Of a DNA stretch of 64,000 nt, positions 26,937-34,584 are shown in pieces. The stretch is from AP-15 sp035538335 (GTDB lineage: Bacteria > Pseudomonadota > Alphaproteobacteria > ATCC43930 > CGMCC-115725). Below the pieces are notes generated by a model. The model did no database searches. It had not been told where the DNA came from and saw only the letters and a list, made by a program, of their open reading frames with translations. The position numbers and the translations under genes are program-made. Location of the stretch: assembly GCA_035538335.1 (NCBI GenBank), contig DATLKN010000037.1, positions 25,447-89,446 on the forward strand. Reading direction: 5' to 3'. Every line of letters begins with the position of its first letter. Within the stretch, counting starts at the first letter, position 1.

Positions 26937-27293
26937 GTGCTGGAGCCGCGGACGCTCGCCGGGTTCTTGGCCGTCATCGGCTGCACCGTCGGCGCCAATC
27001 TGATGCTGAAGCTCGGCGCCGCCGCACCCACTTCCGAGCGGATCTTTTTCGGAGTTTTCGGTTGGGAATCGGCCGCCGGTTTCGCGCTTTTCGGCTGCGG
27101 CGGCATCCTTTACGCCGTCCTGCTGCGCCGCGTGCCGCTCAATATTGCGCAGGTATTCGCAGCGGCGCAGTTCGTCGGCATCGTCGCCGCTGCCCGGCTC
27201 GTTCTCGACGAACCGATCTCGCCGGCGCGCTGGCTCGGCGTCCTCTTCATCTCGCTCGGGATCGTCGTTTCCGGCCTAACCGCGAGCGCCTAG
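26937..27293 (+). CDS. Small four-helix EamA/SMR-like membrane protein
   Basis: Protein of 118 aa with four predicted helices, similar to ArnE/ArnF and other small EamA-like proteins. The ending DEPISPARWLGVLFISLGIVV is typical of this group. It starts with GTG at 26937, three bases after the methyltransferase stop and close to a GAGG. In glycan clusters such proteins move lipid-linked sugars across the membrane, often as half-transporters. It is the last gene of the long plus-strand block, and its 3' end overlaps the convergent methyltransferase gene by 18 bp. Confidence 0.75.
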   Translation: MLEPRTLAGFLAVIGCTVGANLMLKLGAAAPTSERIFFGVFGWESAAGFALFGCGGILYAVLLRRVPLNIAQVFAAAQFVGIVAAARLVLDEPISPARWLGVLFISLGIVVSGLTASA

Positions 27294-28034
27294 CCGATAT
27301 CCGCCGCGGCGGGCGGCCGCCGCCGATTTGATCCGCGCGAGGCGGCTCGCCGCAGCTTCCGGCAGTCGACGGACGATCGCATTGCGCACTCGATGCGGCA
27401 ACGGGTAGTAATCAGGCAGCGATTCGTCTTCGGCAATGCGGGCGGCGCGGAACGGTTCGCGGAGCGCGGCGAGCTTCTCGTCCGTGACATACAGTATCGT
27501 ATTGTACCGGTACCACCACTGAATCTCGCGGTCGGCGAAAACCAGCGGGCGAAGATAATCGACCGCGGCATATCCATTGTCGCGGAAGAGCGCGCGCCAA
27601 TAGGAGAGCGGCTGCTCGTTGACGTGCTGCTCGCCGCCCTGCCCGGGCACGGCGGCGGAGAACAGGATGCAGGCGCTGTGCCGGCACAGCGTATCGATGA
27701 ACTGCTGCGCTTTTGCCTGCGGCAGGTGCTCGGCGACTTCCAGGCTCTGCACCAGGTCGAAGCGGCGGCCGAGGTCGATTCGCTCGCCGAGGTCGGCGGC
27801 GCGGAATTCGCCGGCCTCGATCAACAGGCGGGAGCGGTCGACATAAGGTCCGTCAACACCCAGCACGGCGGCGCCCGTCGCGCGCCACACGCGCAGCCAG
27901 GCGCCCTGGCCGCAGCCGAAATCGGCGACGCTCGCGATCGGCAGGGCCGCGGCGAGGTGCGGCACCACGCGATCCGCCGAGCGCAGCGCGAGCGGCGCGA
28001 GATAGCTATAAAAATCAGGCGCGTATTCGTACAT
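27276..28034 (-). CDS. SAM-dependent methyltransferase, possibly glycan-linked
   Basis: Protein of 252 aa beginning MYEYAPDFYSYLAPLALRSA. Motif I is ADFGCGQGAWLRVW near residue 40, followed by VLGVDGPYVDR and DLVQSLEVAEHLP. The C-terminal part (WWYRYNTILYVTDEKL) resembles methyltransferases in capsule or O-antigen loci. It is 12 bases downstream of another methyltransferase gene on the same strand, so the two probably form a small operon. Confidence 0.82.
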   Translation of the reverse strand: MYEYAPDFYSYLAPLALRSADRVVPHLAAALPIASVADFGCGQGAWLRVWRATGAAVLGVDGPYVDRSRLLIEAGEFRAADLGERIDLGRRFDLVQSLEVAEHLPQAKAQQFIDTLCRHSACILFSAAVPGQGGEQHVNEQPLSYWRALFRDNGYAAVDYLRPLVFADREIQWWYRYNTILYVTDEKLAALREPFRAARIAEDESLPDYYPLPHRVRNAIVRRLPEAAASRLARIKSAAAARRGGYRLGARG

Positions 28035-28046
28035 CGGCGGCGGCTG

Positions 28047-28778
28047 TCACACCGGCGTCGCGACGACGAGGGCCGACACCCCGAAGGGCGGCCGCACCAG
28101 CGGCGCGGTGCGGACGTCCAAGCGGAACAGCCGGGACAATATGCGGTTGAGCCACGGCGCGTTGATCTCGCCTTCGCTCGCGACGCGCAGCGGCAGCACG
28201 CGCATCAGGCGGCGCAGCACCAGGATCGGCAAAAACAGGAGGTAGTTGAAATAGAAATGACGTTCCGGCGATAACCTCGCGTCGCCGATCCGCTCGAGCA
28301 GGTCGGACAGCCGGTAACGCCGCTTGTGATGGCCGACCTCATCCTGCAAGCCCCAGAGCAGCTCGAAGGCGGGCACGGTCAACAGCAGGTGCCCTCTCGG
28401 CTTCAGCACGCGGCGCAGCTCGCGCAATGCCAAAAGGTCGTCGTCCACATGCTCGATGATGTCGGTGGCGAGAACGAGGTCGAAGTGGCGGTCTGGAAAC
28501 GGCAGGGCTTGAACGTCGCCGAGCTCGACCGGCCCCAGCCCCTTATCGGCGCAGAACCGCGCCGCTTCGCGGCTGCGGTCGAGCCCGAGCACGCGATCGA
28601 AGCCGAGCTCGCGCAGCATGCGCAGATTGCTGCCGGTGCCGGTGCCGACATCGAGGATGGACGAGCCCGGCGGCAATGAGAACTCGCCGATGATCTGCGA
28701 CAGCAGAAGCCGCCGGCCGGCGAACCACCAGTGGTCCCTCTCGATCGCGGCCTCAGTGGCGTAGATGCCGATGTCCAT
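28047..28778 (-). CDS. Class I SAM-dependent methyltransferase
   Basis: Protein of 243 aa. ATEAAIERDHWWFAGRRLLL at the N-terminus is typical of glycan-cluster methyltransferases. Motif I is ILDVGTGTGSNLRML near residue 42, then VLGLDRSREAARFC, LVLATDIIEHVDDD and LKPRGHLLLTVPAF. A hydrophobic, possibly membrane-touching stretch follows near 175. ATG 28778 is chosen because the upstream extension is Arg/Pro-rich and unlikely to be translated. It is divergent from the membrane protein gene at 28859. Confidence 0.85.
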   Translation of the reverse strand: MDIGIYATEAAIERDHWWFAGRRLLLSQIIGEFSLPPGSSILDVGTGTGSNLRMLRELGFDRVLGLDRSREAARFCADKGLGPVELGDVQALPFPDRHFDLVLATDIIEHVDDDLLALRELRRVLKPRGHLLLTVPAFELLWGLQDEVGHHKRRYRLSDLLERIGDARLSPERHFYFNYLLFLPILVLRRLMRVLPLRVASEGEINAPWLNRILSRLFRLDVRTAPLVRPPFGVSALVVATPV

Positions 28779-28858
28779 GTGTGAATCCGGCGGGGGAGGG
28801 CGGTCTCTTCCGCCTCGCGCTCGCAATCGAGAGATAACCGCGGATTGGTGAATAGAGG

Positions 28859-30496
28859 ATGAATCCGGACCGGATCTTTTCTGCTTCGCCTGCCGCGACG
28901 GCCGGCCGGGGAGGGGCGGCGAGGGCGTTGCTGCCCGGGCTTTATGCGCTCTTCGGGTTGCTGACGATCTCGCCCTTGTTCTGGGTTCGGGTGCCCGCGC
29001 TCGTCGACTACCCGAACCACCTCGCCCGCATGTGGATCCTGGCGCAGCACGGACAATTCCCGGCGCTCAGCGCGAACTATCTGGTCGCCTGGCGGATCTT
29101 GCCGGATTTGGCGATGGATCTCATCGTCCCGCCGCTGACGCGCATTATTTCGATCGAGACAGCCGGGCGGGTTTTCGTCGCGCTGACGATGCTGGCGCTG
29201 ATCGCCGGCACGGCTACTCTCCACCGTGTCCTAAATGGGCGATGGGCGCTCTGGCCGCTGTGGTCGGCGCTCTTCGTCTACAATGCGGTGCTGTTCTGGG
29301 GCTTTCTCAACTGCCTCTTCGGCGTCGGCGCCTGCCTCTTCGCGCTCGCCGGCTGGATTGCGACGCACGAGTGGCGCATGGCGCCGCGCATTCTCGTGTT
29401 CGCCGGCGTCGCCAGCCTGCTGCTGCTGCTTCACCTGTTCGCCTTCGGCCTCTACGGGCTTTCGGTTGCGCTCTACGAGATCGGTGAGCGGATCAGGACA
29501 CGCCGCCTGTCGCTGCCGAGCTTTTTGTCGCTGATTGCCGCAGGGCTGCAATTCCTGCCGGGCATGGCGCTTTGGTATGTGAGCCTCGAGCACAGCGGCT
29601 CGACGGTGACGACCTACGGCAGCCTCGCCGATAAGCTCTACGCCCTGATTTCACCCTTCGCCTTCGGCTATCTGCCGGTGCCGTTCGACGGCGCCGTAGG
29701 CTTGCTGGCGGTTGCTTTTCTCGGCCTTGCGCTGCCGTCGCGCTCGCTGCGGGTAGCGGCGCAATTCCGCATCCCGCTCGCCGGCCTGGCGCTCGCGGCG
29801 CTCGTCATGCCGAATGTGCTGAGCGGTAGCTGGGGCGCGGATATGCGGCTGCCCGTCGCGCTGCCGTTTCTGCTGATCGCCGCGTCCCGCTTCACCGCGC
29901 CGCAGCCGCGCGCGGCCGTCATTTTCGCGGCATTCGCGCTGGCGGTGCTGGGCTTGCGCGTTTGGAGCGTGACGCAAAGCTGGCGCGATTATGACGGCCG
30001 GTTCGCCGAGTTCAGGTCCGCCGCGCGCGTCATTGCGCCGGGCTCGCGGCTGATGATCGTCGAACGCCTTGCATCGGGGCGGATAATGCCTCTCGTCGGC
30101 GTGCCGGCCGGTTTCGCGGTATTGCAAAGGGTGGCGTTCATTCACATGGCCGCGCTGTCGGTCATCGACCGCTCCGCCTTCGTGCCCTACCTGTTCACCG
30201 GCTGGACGACGATCGCGGTGGCGCCGGGCAACCGGCGGATCGCGCAGCGCGTCGGCTTGCCGGCGACGCCCGGCGAATTGCGCAAGAGCGCCGATCCCGA
30301 GACGAGCGAGAAGCTCGACACCGGCCCCGACATCTATGGCGAGCGCCCCTATTGGCGCGATTGGCCAAAGCGGTTCGATTATGTGCTCTGGATCGATTTC
30401 GGCTCGCCGCCGACCCGTGTGCCGCGGCAGCTGCGCCTATCGGCGCGCGGCAGCTTCTTCGACATCTATCGCGTAGAGCGGCCAGCGTTGCGATGA
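28859..30496 (+). CDS. Large polytopic membrane protein, glycosyltransferase-like, function unknown
   Basis: Protein of 545 aa with roughly ten to twelve hydrophobic helices. The first extracytoplasmic loop has LVDYPNHLARMWILAQHG, reminiscent of GT-C transferases with acidic residues in loop 1. A soluble C-terminal portion (about 385-545) contains RLMIVERLASG and GPDIYGERPYWRDWPKRFDY. I do not recognise a named family. Context (glycosyltransferases and methyltransferases on both sides) supports surface glycan work. The GAGG before the ATG is closer than usual for a ribosome site. Confidence 0.7.
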   Translation: MNPDRIFSASPAATAGRGGAARALLPGLYALFGLLTISPLFWVRVPALVDYPNHLARMWILAQHGQFPALSANYLVAWRILPDLAMDLIVPPLTRIISIETAGRVFVALTMLALIAGTATLHRVLNGRWALWPLWSALFVYNAVLFWGFLNCLFGVGACLFALAGWIATHEWRMAPRILVFAGVASLLLLLHLFAFGLYGLSVALYEIGERIRTRRLSLPSFLSLIAAGLQFLPGMALWYVSLEHSGSTVTTYGSLADKLYALISPFAFGYLPVPFDGAVGLLAVAFLGLALPSRSLRVAAQFRIPLAGLALAALVMPNVLSGSWGADMRLPVALPFLLIAASRFTAPQPRAAVIFAAFALAVLGLRVWSVTQSWRDYDGRFAEFRSAARVIAPGSRLMIVERLASGRIMPLVGVPAGFAVLQRVAFIHMAALSVIDRSAFVPYLFTGWTTIAVAPGNRRIAQRVGLPATPGELRKSADPETSEKLDTGPDIYGERPYWRDWPKRFDYVLWIDFGSPPTRVPRQLRLSARGSFFDIYRVERPALR

Positions 30497-30512
30497 TACG
30501 TGGCTCTCTCAG

Positions 30513-30677
30513 CTACAGATTGGCGGCGATGCTGCCGAAAAAGAGGTTGCTGACGTCGGTGCCGATCTGGGTGACGACGCCGACGATGACAATCGAGATC
30601 AAGCCCGCAATAAGGGCGTATTCGATGGCGGTGACGCCCGCTTGATCCTTGGCTGGCCTAATCCTTACGTCGGGCAT
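30513..30677 (-). CDS. flp: Flp-type pilin 3
   Basis: Prepilin of 54 aa: MPDVRIRPAKDQAG leader, then VTAIEYALIAGLISIVIVG with the conserved Glu-Tyr of Flp pilins, and the tail TQIGTDVSNLFFGSIAANL. ATG 30677 follows a perfect AGGAGG at 5-base spacing. It differs clearly from pilins 4 and 5 next to it and from the LEYGLIVALVSLA type of pilins 1 and 2. It is far from the assembly genes. Confidence 0.88.
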   Translation of the reverse strand: MPDVRIRPAKDQAGVTAIEYALIAGLISIVIVGVVTQIGTDVSNLFFGSIAANL

Positions 30678-30851
30678 GGCGGACCTCCTGCGCCGCAATC
30701 TCGCGAAGTTCTCAACCGGTCTGGTGGCGTCGATGCCTCCGAATGTGCGATAGACAGCCACAGATGTTCTTGCCCGGGCGCAACGCCGGCGCTCGGTCGG
30801 CAAAATCGCCGATCGGCGCCGGCGAACGCGGCCCACGCCGGTTGCCAAACT

Positions 30852-31013
30852 TCAGAGATTGTTGGCGACCGTGGTGAAGGTGCTGGTCAGGTTGGTGCCG
30901 ACCGTGCCCATCACGGTGACGGCGGCGACGGCGATCAGCGCGGCGATGAGGCCGTATTCGATCGCGGTCACGCCCGATTCGTTCTTCAAAAGCTTCGAAA
31001 GCACTGCAAACAT
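30852..31013 (-). CDS. flp: Flp-type pilin 4
   Basis: Prepilin of 53 aa: MFAVLSKLLKNESG leader, VTAIEYGLIAALIAVAAVTV core and the tail MGTVGTNLTSTFTTVANNL. ATG 31013 is preceded by CTGGAG. Apart from the leader and one core residue it is identical in sequence to pilin 5, a recent tandem duplicate. TTAACCGTTT lies about 65 bases upstream, a motif shared in near-identical form by the pilin 5 leader. Confidence 0.9.
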   Translation of the reverse strand: MFAVLSKLLKNESGVTAIEYGLIAALIAVAAVTVMGTVGTNLTSTFTTVANNL

Positions 31014-31158
31014 GTGATTCTCCAGTGGATTTGGCGTCGCTACGAGGAGGAATTTGGCACGAAGATCCTTCCAAACGGTTAAGGCGGCTTACCGGGGCCT
31101 TACAATTTTGGCCGGCATAGATGGCGAGATGCGCAGCGCCCTCGGGTGCCGTGTCGCC

Positions 31159-31190
31159 AAAAAAAAGCCGCCGTCCGGAAGCCCGGCGGC
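31159..31190 (-). terminator. Rho-independent terminator of flp pilin 5
   Basis: Read on the minus strand, a perfect 7-bp stem (GCCGCCG with CGGCGGC, 10-base loop) is followed directly by eight T residues. It lies about 85 bases after the pilin 5 stop and before the start region of pilin 4. Pilin 5 is therefore probably transcribed as its own unit. Confidence 0.85.
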
Positions 31191-31273
31191 GACTTGTGAA
31201 GAAGTGGCGGAAGGTGGTCGGCGCGCAACGGATGGGGAGGCGGTGTTGCGCGACGACCGACCATCGCGTGGAG

Positions 31274-31435
31274 TTAGAGGTTGTTGGCGACCGTCGTGAA
31301 GGTGCTGGTCAGGTTGGTGCCGACCGTGCCCATCACGGTGACGGCGGCGACGGCGATCAGGGAGGCGATGAGGCCGTATTCGATCGCGGTCACACCGGAC
31401 TCGTTCTTCAGAAGGCGCTTGAACGTGGAAAACAT
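31274..31435 (-). CDS. flp: Flp-type pilin 5
   Basis: Prepilin of 53 aa: MFSTFKRLLKNESG leader, VTAIEYGLIASLIAVAAVTV core, tail as in pilin 4. ATG 31435 follows CCAGGAGATCCCTT. The ribosome site lies inside the 3' arm of a perfect 8-bp hairpin in the leader (31443-31472), so translation may be controlled. It has its own terminator at 31159-31190. Confidence 0.9.
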   Translation of the reverse strand: MFSTFKRLLKNESGVTAIEYGLIASLIAVAAVTVMGTVGTNLTSTFTTVANNL

Positions 31436-31442
31436 AAGGGAT

Positions 31443-31472
31443 CTCCTGGTGGTGAACCGTTGCTACCAGGAG
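31443..31472 (-). promoter_or_regulatory. Hairpin that can sequester the flp pilin 5 ribosome site
   Basis: On the transcript, CUCCUGGU pairs perfectly with ACCAGGAG across a 14-base loop. The 3' arm contains the AGGAG that serves ATG 31435 about eight bases later, so the folded form would hide the ribosome site. The leaders of pilins 4 and 5 share TTAAC-GTTT followed by a TCCTCC-GTAGC-ACG block, but in pilin 4 the pairing with its ribosome site shrinks to about 4 bp. Confidence 0.55.
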
Positions 31473-31639
31473 GAAAATGCCCTAGAAAGTTTGCGAAACC
31501 GTTAATCGCGGCGGAAATATCCGCAAGACTTACAGCCCGCGCGGCTTTTCTCATCAATATCGCCTAAAGCTTTATCGAGTATCATCGGTCGAGTTTTGGC
31601 GCAGACTGGCGAGGGCCTCGCCGAACCGGCCTCGGGACG

Positions 31640-32812
31640 ATGCGAATGGACGATCTGCAACGAGACGCCGAGCTTCGATTGCCGGGCGGGCGCGAGCCCG
31701 GCGATGCCAGCACGGCCGAGCTCGCGGTCGTCATTCCGACGCTCAACGAAGTCGACAACGTCGCCATTATCGTCGAGCGGCTCGCCGCCGTGCTCGACGG
31801 CGTCCACTGGGAGGCGATCTTCGTCGACGACGATTCGGCGGACGGCACGGCCGATCGGGTGCGCGAGATCGCCCGCGCCCGCGGCAACATCCGCTGCCTG
31901 CAGCGCCTCGGGCGCCGCGGCCTCGCCTCGGCCTGCATCGAAGGCGTCCTCGCCAGCGCCGCCCCCTATGTCGCGGTCATGGACGGCGATCTGCAGCACG
32001 ACGAGAGCCTCATCCCGGCCATGCTCGCGGCGATCAAGGAGCGCCGGCTCGACGTCGTCGTGGCGAGCCGGCACAAGCCGGGAGGCGGGCTCGGCGACTG
32101 GCAACGCTCGCGCGTCAGGATCAGCGACATCGCGAGCCGGCTCGGCCGCCTCGTCATCAAGGCCGAATTGTCGGACCCGATGAGCGGCTTCTTCCTGATC
32201 GAGCGCGGCGCCTTCGAGAAGACGATGCGCGGCCTCTCGGGGCAGGGCTTCAAGCTGTTGCTCGACATCTTCGCCTCTTCGCCCGTCCCGCTCGCCTTCG
32301 CCGAGCTGCCCTACCGGTTCCGCCGGCGCCTCCATGGCGAGAGCAAGCTCGACACGCTCGTCGCCTGGGAATATCTGATGCTGCTGCTGGACAAGCTGAC
32401 GGGCGGCATCGTGCCGGTGCGGTTTCTACTGTTCGGGCTGATCGGCGGGCTCGGCATCCTGACGCATCTGGCGACGCTGTGGGCCATGCTGCGCTCCGGC
32501 TTCGTCGATTTTCCGGCGGCGCAGGGGATCGCCACGGTCGTCGCGATGACCGGCAATTTTCTGCTCAACAACCTCTTCACCTATCGCGACCGCCGGCTCA
32601 AGGGCTGGCGCATCCTGACCGGCCTCTTGTCGTTCTATGCGGTATGCGGCGTCGGTGCGGCCGCTAATGTCGGGGTCGCCTTCGAGCTGTTCGGCGCCGG
32701 CCATGCGTGGTGGCTCGCCGGGCTCGGCGGCGCGGCCGTCGGGGTGGTGTGGAACTACGCGGTCTCTTCGCTCGTCACCTGGAATTCGGGCGGGCTGCGG
32801 CGCGCCGCCTGA
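31640..32812 (+). CDS. GT2 glycosyltransferase fused to a GtrA-like domain
   Basis: Protein of 390 aa. The N-terminal GT-A domain of dolichyl-phosphate mannose synthase type shows VVIPTLNEVDNVAIIVERL, FVDDDSADGTADRV and VMDGDLQHDESL. From about residue 255 a four-helix GtrA domain follows (FLLFGLIGGLGILTHLATLW, TGNFLLNNLFTYRDRRL, VVWNYAVSSLVTW). One polypeptide would thus make a polyprenyl-phosphate sugar and help flip it. An ATG two codons downstream is an equal start candidate. Its 3' end overlaps the convergent GT87 gene by 58 bp. Confidence 0.88.
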   Translation: MRMDDLQRDAELRLPGGREPGDASTAELAVVIPTLNEVDNVAIIVERLAAVLDGVHWEAIFVDDDSADGTADRVREIARARGNIRCLQRLGRRGLASACIEGVLASAAPYVAVMDGDLQHDESLIPAMLAAIKERRLDVVVASRHKPGGGLGDWQRSRVRISDIASRLGRLVIKAELSDPMSGFFLIERGAFEKTMRGLSGQGFKLLLDIFASSPVPLAFAELPYRFRRRLHGESKLDTLVAWEYLMLLLDKLTGGIVPVRFLLFGLIGGLGILTHLATLWAMLRSGFVDFPAAQGIATVVAMTGNFLLNNLFTYRDRRLKGWRILTGLLSFYAVCGVGAAANVGVAFELFGAGHAWWLAGLGGAAVGVVWNYAVSSLVTWNSGGLRRAA

Positions 32813-34029
32813 CCGCTCGGGAAACCGGCGATTTCGCGCCCGGCCGCCGCGGCGGCAAGACCGAAGAGCGCGAGGGCGGCGAGCGGCCCGAGCGGCACAT
32901 GCCAGCTGTTCGCGACGCTGCGCGCCACCAGCGGCGTCATGAAGAGAGCCGACAGCAGCAGCTTTTCCCACGGCAGAAACCCGCTTTCCCGCCCGGCGCG
33001 GACGAGCCAGGCGGCGGCGACCGCGCCGAGCACCAGATCGTAGAAAAGGACGACCGGGATGGCGACGATCGTCGCTGCCGCCAGCACCGCGGCGCGCAAC
33101 GGCAGGCTCGCGCCGCGCCGCCACACGAAGGCGACGAGGCCGGCGCAGGCGAGAAACGCGGCCACCTGCACGGCGTAGGCGAGCCATTTTCCGCCGCCGA
33201 CCACGAGCACGGCGCCGAACGGGTTGACGAAGGCGGCGTGATCGACCGCGCCGCCTTCGTAAGTGCTGTGCGAGCCGAGCAAGGCAAGAAGAAACCCGCG
33301 CCACGCCTCGATGCCGAAGATCGCGATCGACAACAGGGTGAGGGCCGCGGCCGAGAAGGCGGCGGCGCCGAAGGCCCGCCAATTCTTTTGCGCGGCGAGC
33401 GCGACCGGCACGAGAAGCCCGAAATGCGGCTTGTAGCAAAGCGCCCCAAAAAGCAGCCCGGCGACGACCGGCCGGCGATCGACGAAGAGCGTTGCCGCGC
33501 CGAAGAGCGCCGCCGTCAACAGCGAATTCTGGCCGAAGCCGAACGTCCACAGCACCGGCGGGAAGGCGAGGATCGGCAGCATGATCGCCCAGCCGCGCTC
33601 GTCGAGGACGCGGCGCATGACGAAGAGATACGGCAACAGCGTTGCGAGACCGAACAGGGCAAAGCCGCCGAGATAGGGAAGCCGCGCCAGCAGCCCACAG
33701 ATCAACAGATAAACCGGCGGGTAGAAGAAATGCACATAGTCGATGCCCGGCTGCGTCGCCCGTTGCTCGGCCGCGTAATGCGCCGCCTCGTCGTAAGCGA
33801 GCACCGGCCTCCCCGCATCGGCGAGCGTGCCTGCCGCATAGAAGCTGACGAAGTCGGTCGTCGTCGGCTTGTCGAGCGGGACGATCAGCCCGTGCGTCCC
33901 GGCAACAAGAAAGGCGGCGCCGAACAGCTCGAGCGCGAGCAGCACGCCGGCGAGGAGAACGAGGCGCCCGCGCCCGGGGCCGGCGCCGTCTCTCAGCCCC
34001 CAAAGGAGCTTCCCCCAAAACCCCGCCAT
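32755..34029 (-). CDS. GT87-type (DUF2029) polyprenol-dependent glycosyltransferase
   Basis: Polytopic protein of 424 aa. Family landmarks: TDFVSFYAAGTLADAG near residue 57, YVHFFYPPVYLLICGLLARL, FGFGQNSLLTAALFGAA and LLFGALCYKPHFGLLVPVAL. It is a clear homologue of the protein at 21949. It probably uses the lipid-linked sugar made by the GT2-GtrA protein encoded on the opposite strand. The C-terminal 25 residues (after REIAGF) lie in the antisense overlap and are Ser/Ala-rich. Confidence 0.83.
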   Translation of the reverse strand: MAGFWGKLLWGLRDGAGPGRGRLVLLAGVLLALELFGAAFLVAGTHGLIVPLDKPTTTDFVSFYAAGTLADAGRPVLAYDEAAHYAAEQRATQPGIDYVHFFYPPVYLLICGLLARLPYLGGFALFGLATLLPYLFVMRRVLDERGWAIMLPILAFPPVLWTFGFGQNSLLTAALFGAATLFVDRRPVVAGLLFGALCYKPHFGLLVPVALAAQKNWRAFGAAAFSAAALTLLSIAIFGIEAWRGFLLALLGSHSTYEGGAVDHAAFVNPFGAVLVVGGGKWLAYAVQVAAFLACAGLVAFVWRRGASLPLRAAVLAAATIVAIPVVLFYDLVLGAVAAAWLVRAGRESGFLPWEKLLLSALFMTPLVARSVANSWHVPLGPLAALALFGLAAAAAGREIAGFPSGQAARRSPPEFQVTSEETA

Positions 34030-34095
34030 CGCCGGCCCTCGCGCGAGAATCGCGCAGCGAGCCTACCGGCGCACGGTTAGGAAAGGATTAAGCCT

Positions 34096-34135
34096 GCTCC
34101 CCGCTCGCGGGGAGAGAGCCGGGGTGAGGGGCGCG
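34096..34135. repeat. Intergenic palindromic repeat, CTCCCCGCTCGCGGGGAG type
   Basis: A short palindrome (CTCCCCGCTCGCGGGGAG) with the common flank GAGCCGGGGTGAGGGGCG lies between the GT87 gene and the SelW-like gene. It is related to the repeats at 17889, 35728 and 50871. Confidence 0.6.
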
Positions 34136-34168
34136 GCGACCGACGAGGACCGAGGGGTGAGCGGGCAA

Positions 34169-34387
34169 TCACCCGGCGGCGATCGCGTCGATCTCTTCGT
34201 CGGTCGGAAACCGGCCGAGCGCCTTTTTCGAAAAGGCGAGCCGGCCGTCGACGGTTATCTCGAAGACGCCGTTCGAGCCTTTGACGAGCTCGACCTCGGC
34301 ACCCGATTTGTCGACCAACTGCGCCCTCGCACGGAGGGCCCGAGGTTCGTAGTTTCACTTTAGGCAGTATTCGATCCTGACCTTCAT
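34169..34387 (-). CDS. SelW-like Rdx selenoprotein with UGA as selenocysteine
   Basis: Reading through one in-frame TGA (34355-34357) gives a 72 aa protein of the SelT/SelW/SelH (Rdx) family. It starts MKVRIEYCLK, then Sec at residue 11, then NYEPRALRARAQLV, so the redox motif is C8-x-x-U11 in exactly the family position. The C-terminal half matches the family too: GSNGVFEITVDGRLAFSKK and GRFPTDEEIDAIA. A 6-bp hairpin with loop CGUGC starts 15 bases after the UGA, as in bacterial SECIS elements. The family is thioredoxin-fold and thought to act in thiol redox. Without Sec insertion only ten residues would be made. A plain pseudogene is the alternative, but no other lesion is present. Confidence 0.85.
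34323..34339 (-). promoter_or_regulatory. SECIS-like hairpin of the SelW-like gene
   Basis: On the transcript GCCCUC pairs perfectly with GAGGGC around the loop CGUGC. Counting from the base after the UGA, the loop G and U are at +23 and +24, close to the position of the essential GU in the E. coli fdhF element. This is the expected place and form for a SelB-binding bacterial SECIS, which overlaps the coding sequence. Confidence 0.7.
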
Positions 34388-34524
34388 CGCCCGCAACCCC
34401 GCTGCATCCGTCCGCCGAGCCTAGCATGGGCGATGCCGGCCGTCATGCGGCCATTCGCCGGTAGAGGTTCGCCAATTCCTTCAAAGCCCCTCGGCACGAG
34501 GATGTTCTTGATGGCATCCGGAAT

Positions 34525-34572
34525 GCCCCTCATCCTGAGGCGCCTCGCGCAGCGAGGCCTCGAAGGACGCGC
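34525..34572. repeat. Dispersed CCTCATCCTGAGG-type repeat
   Basis: CCCCTCATCCTGAGGCGCCTCGC followed by GCAGCGAGGCCTCGAAGGACGC is a well-known kind of dispersed intergenic element in rhizobial and related genomes. It lies in the 197-base gap between the SelW-like gene and the decarboxylase genes and ends about 13 bases before the start at 34585, so it may form part of the leader. Confidence 0.65.
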
Positions 34573-34584
34573 GGAGAGCGAGCG

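Noticed and set aside
34077..34427. 116 aa minus-strand frame over the SelW-like gene
   Set aside because: Wrong frame: the Rdx family residues are all in the frame with the UGA, and this frame is Arg-rich without motifs.
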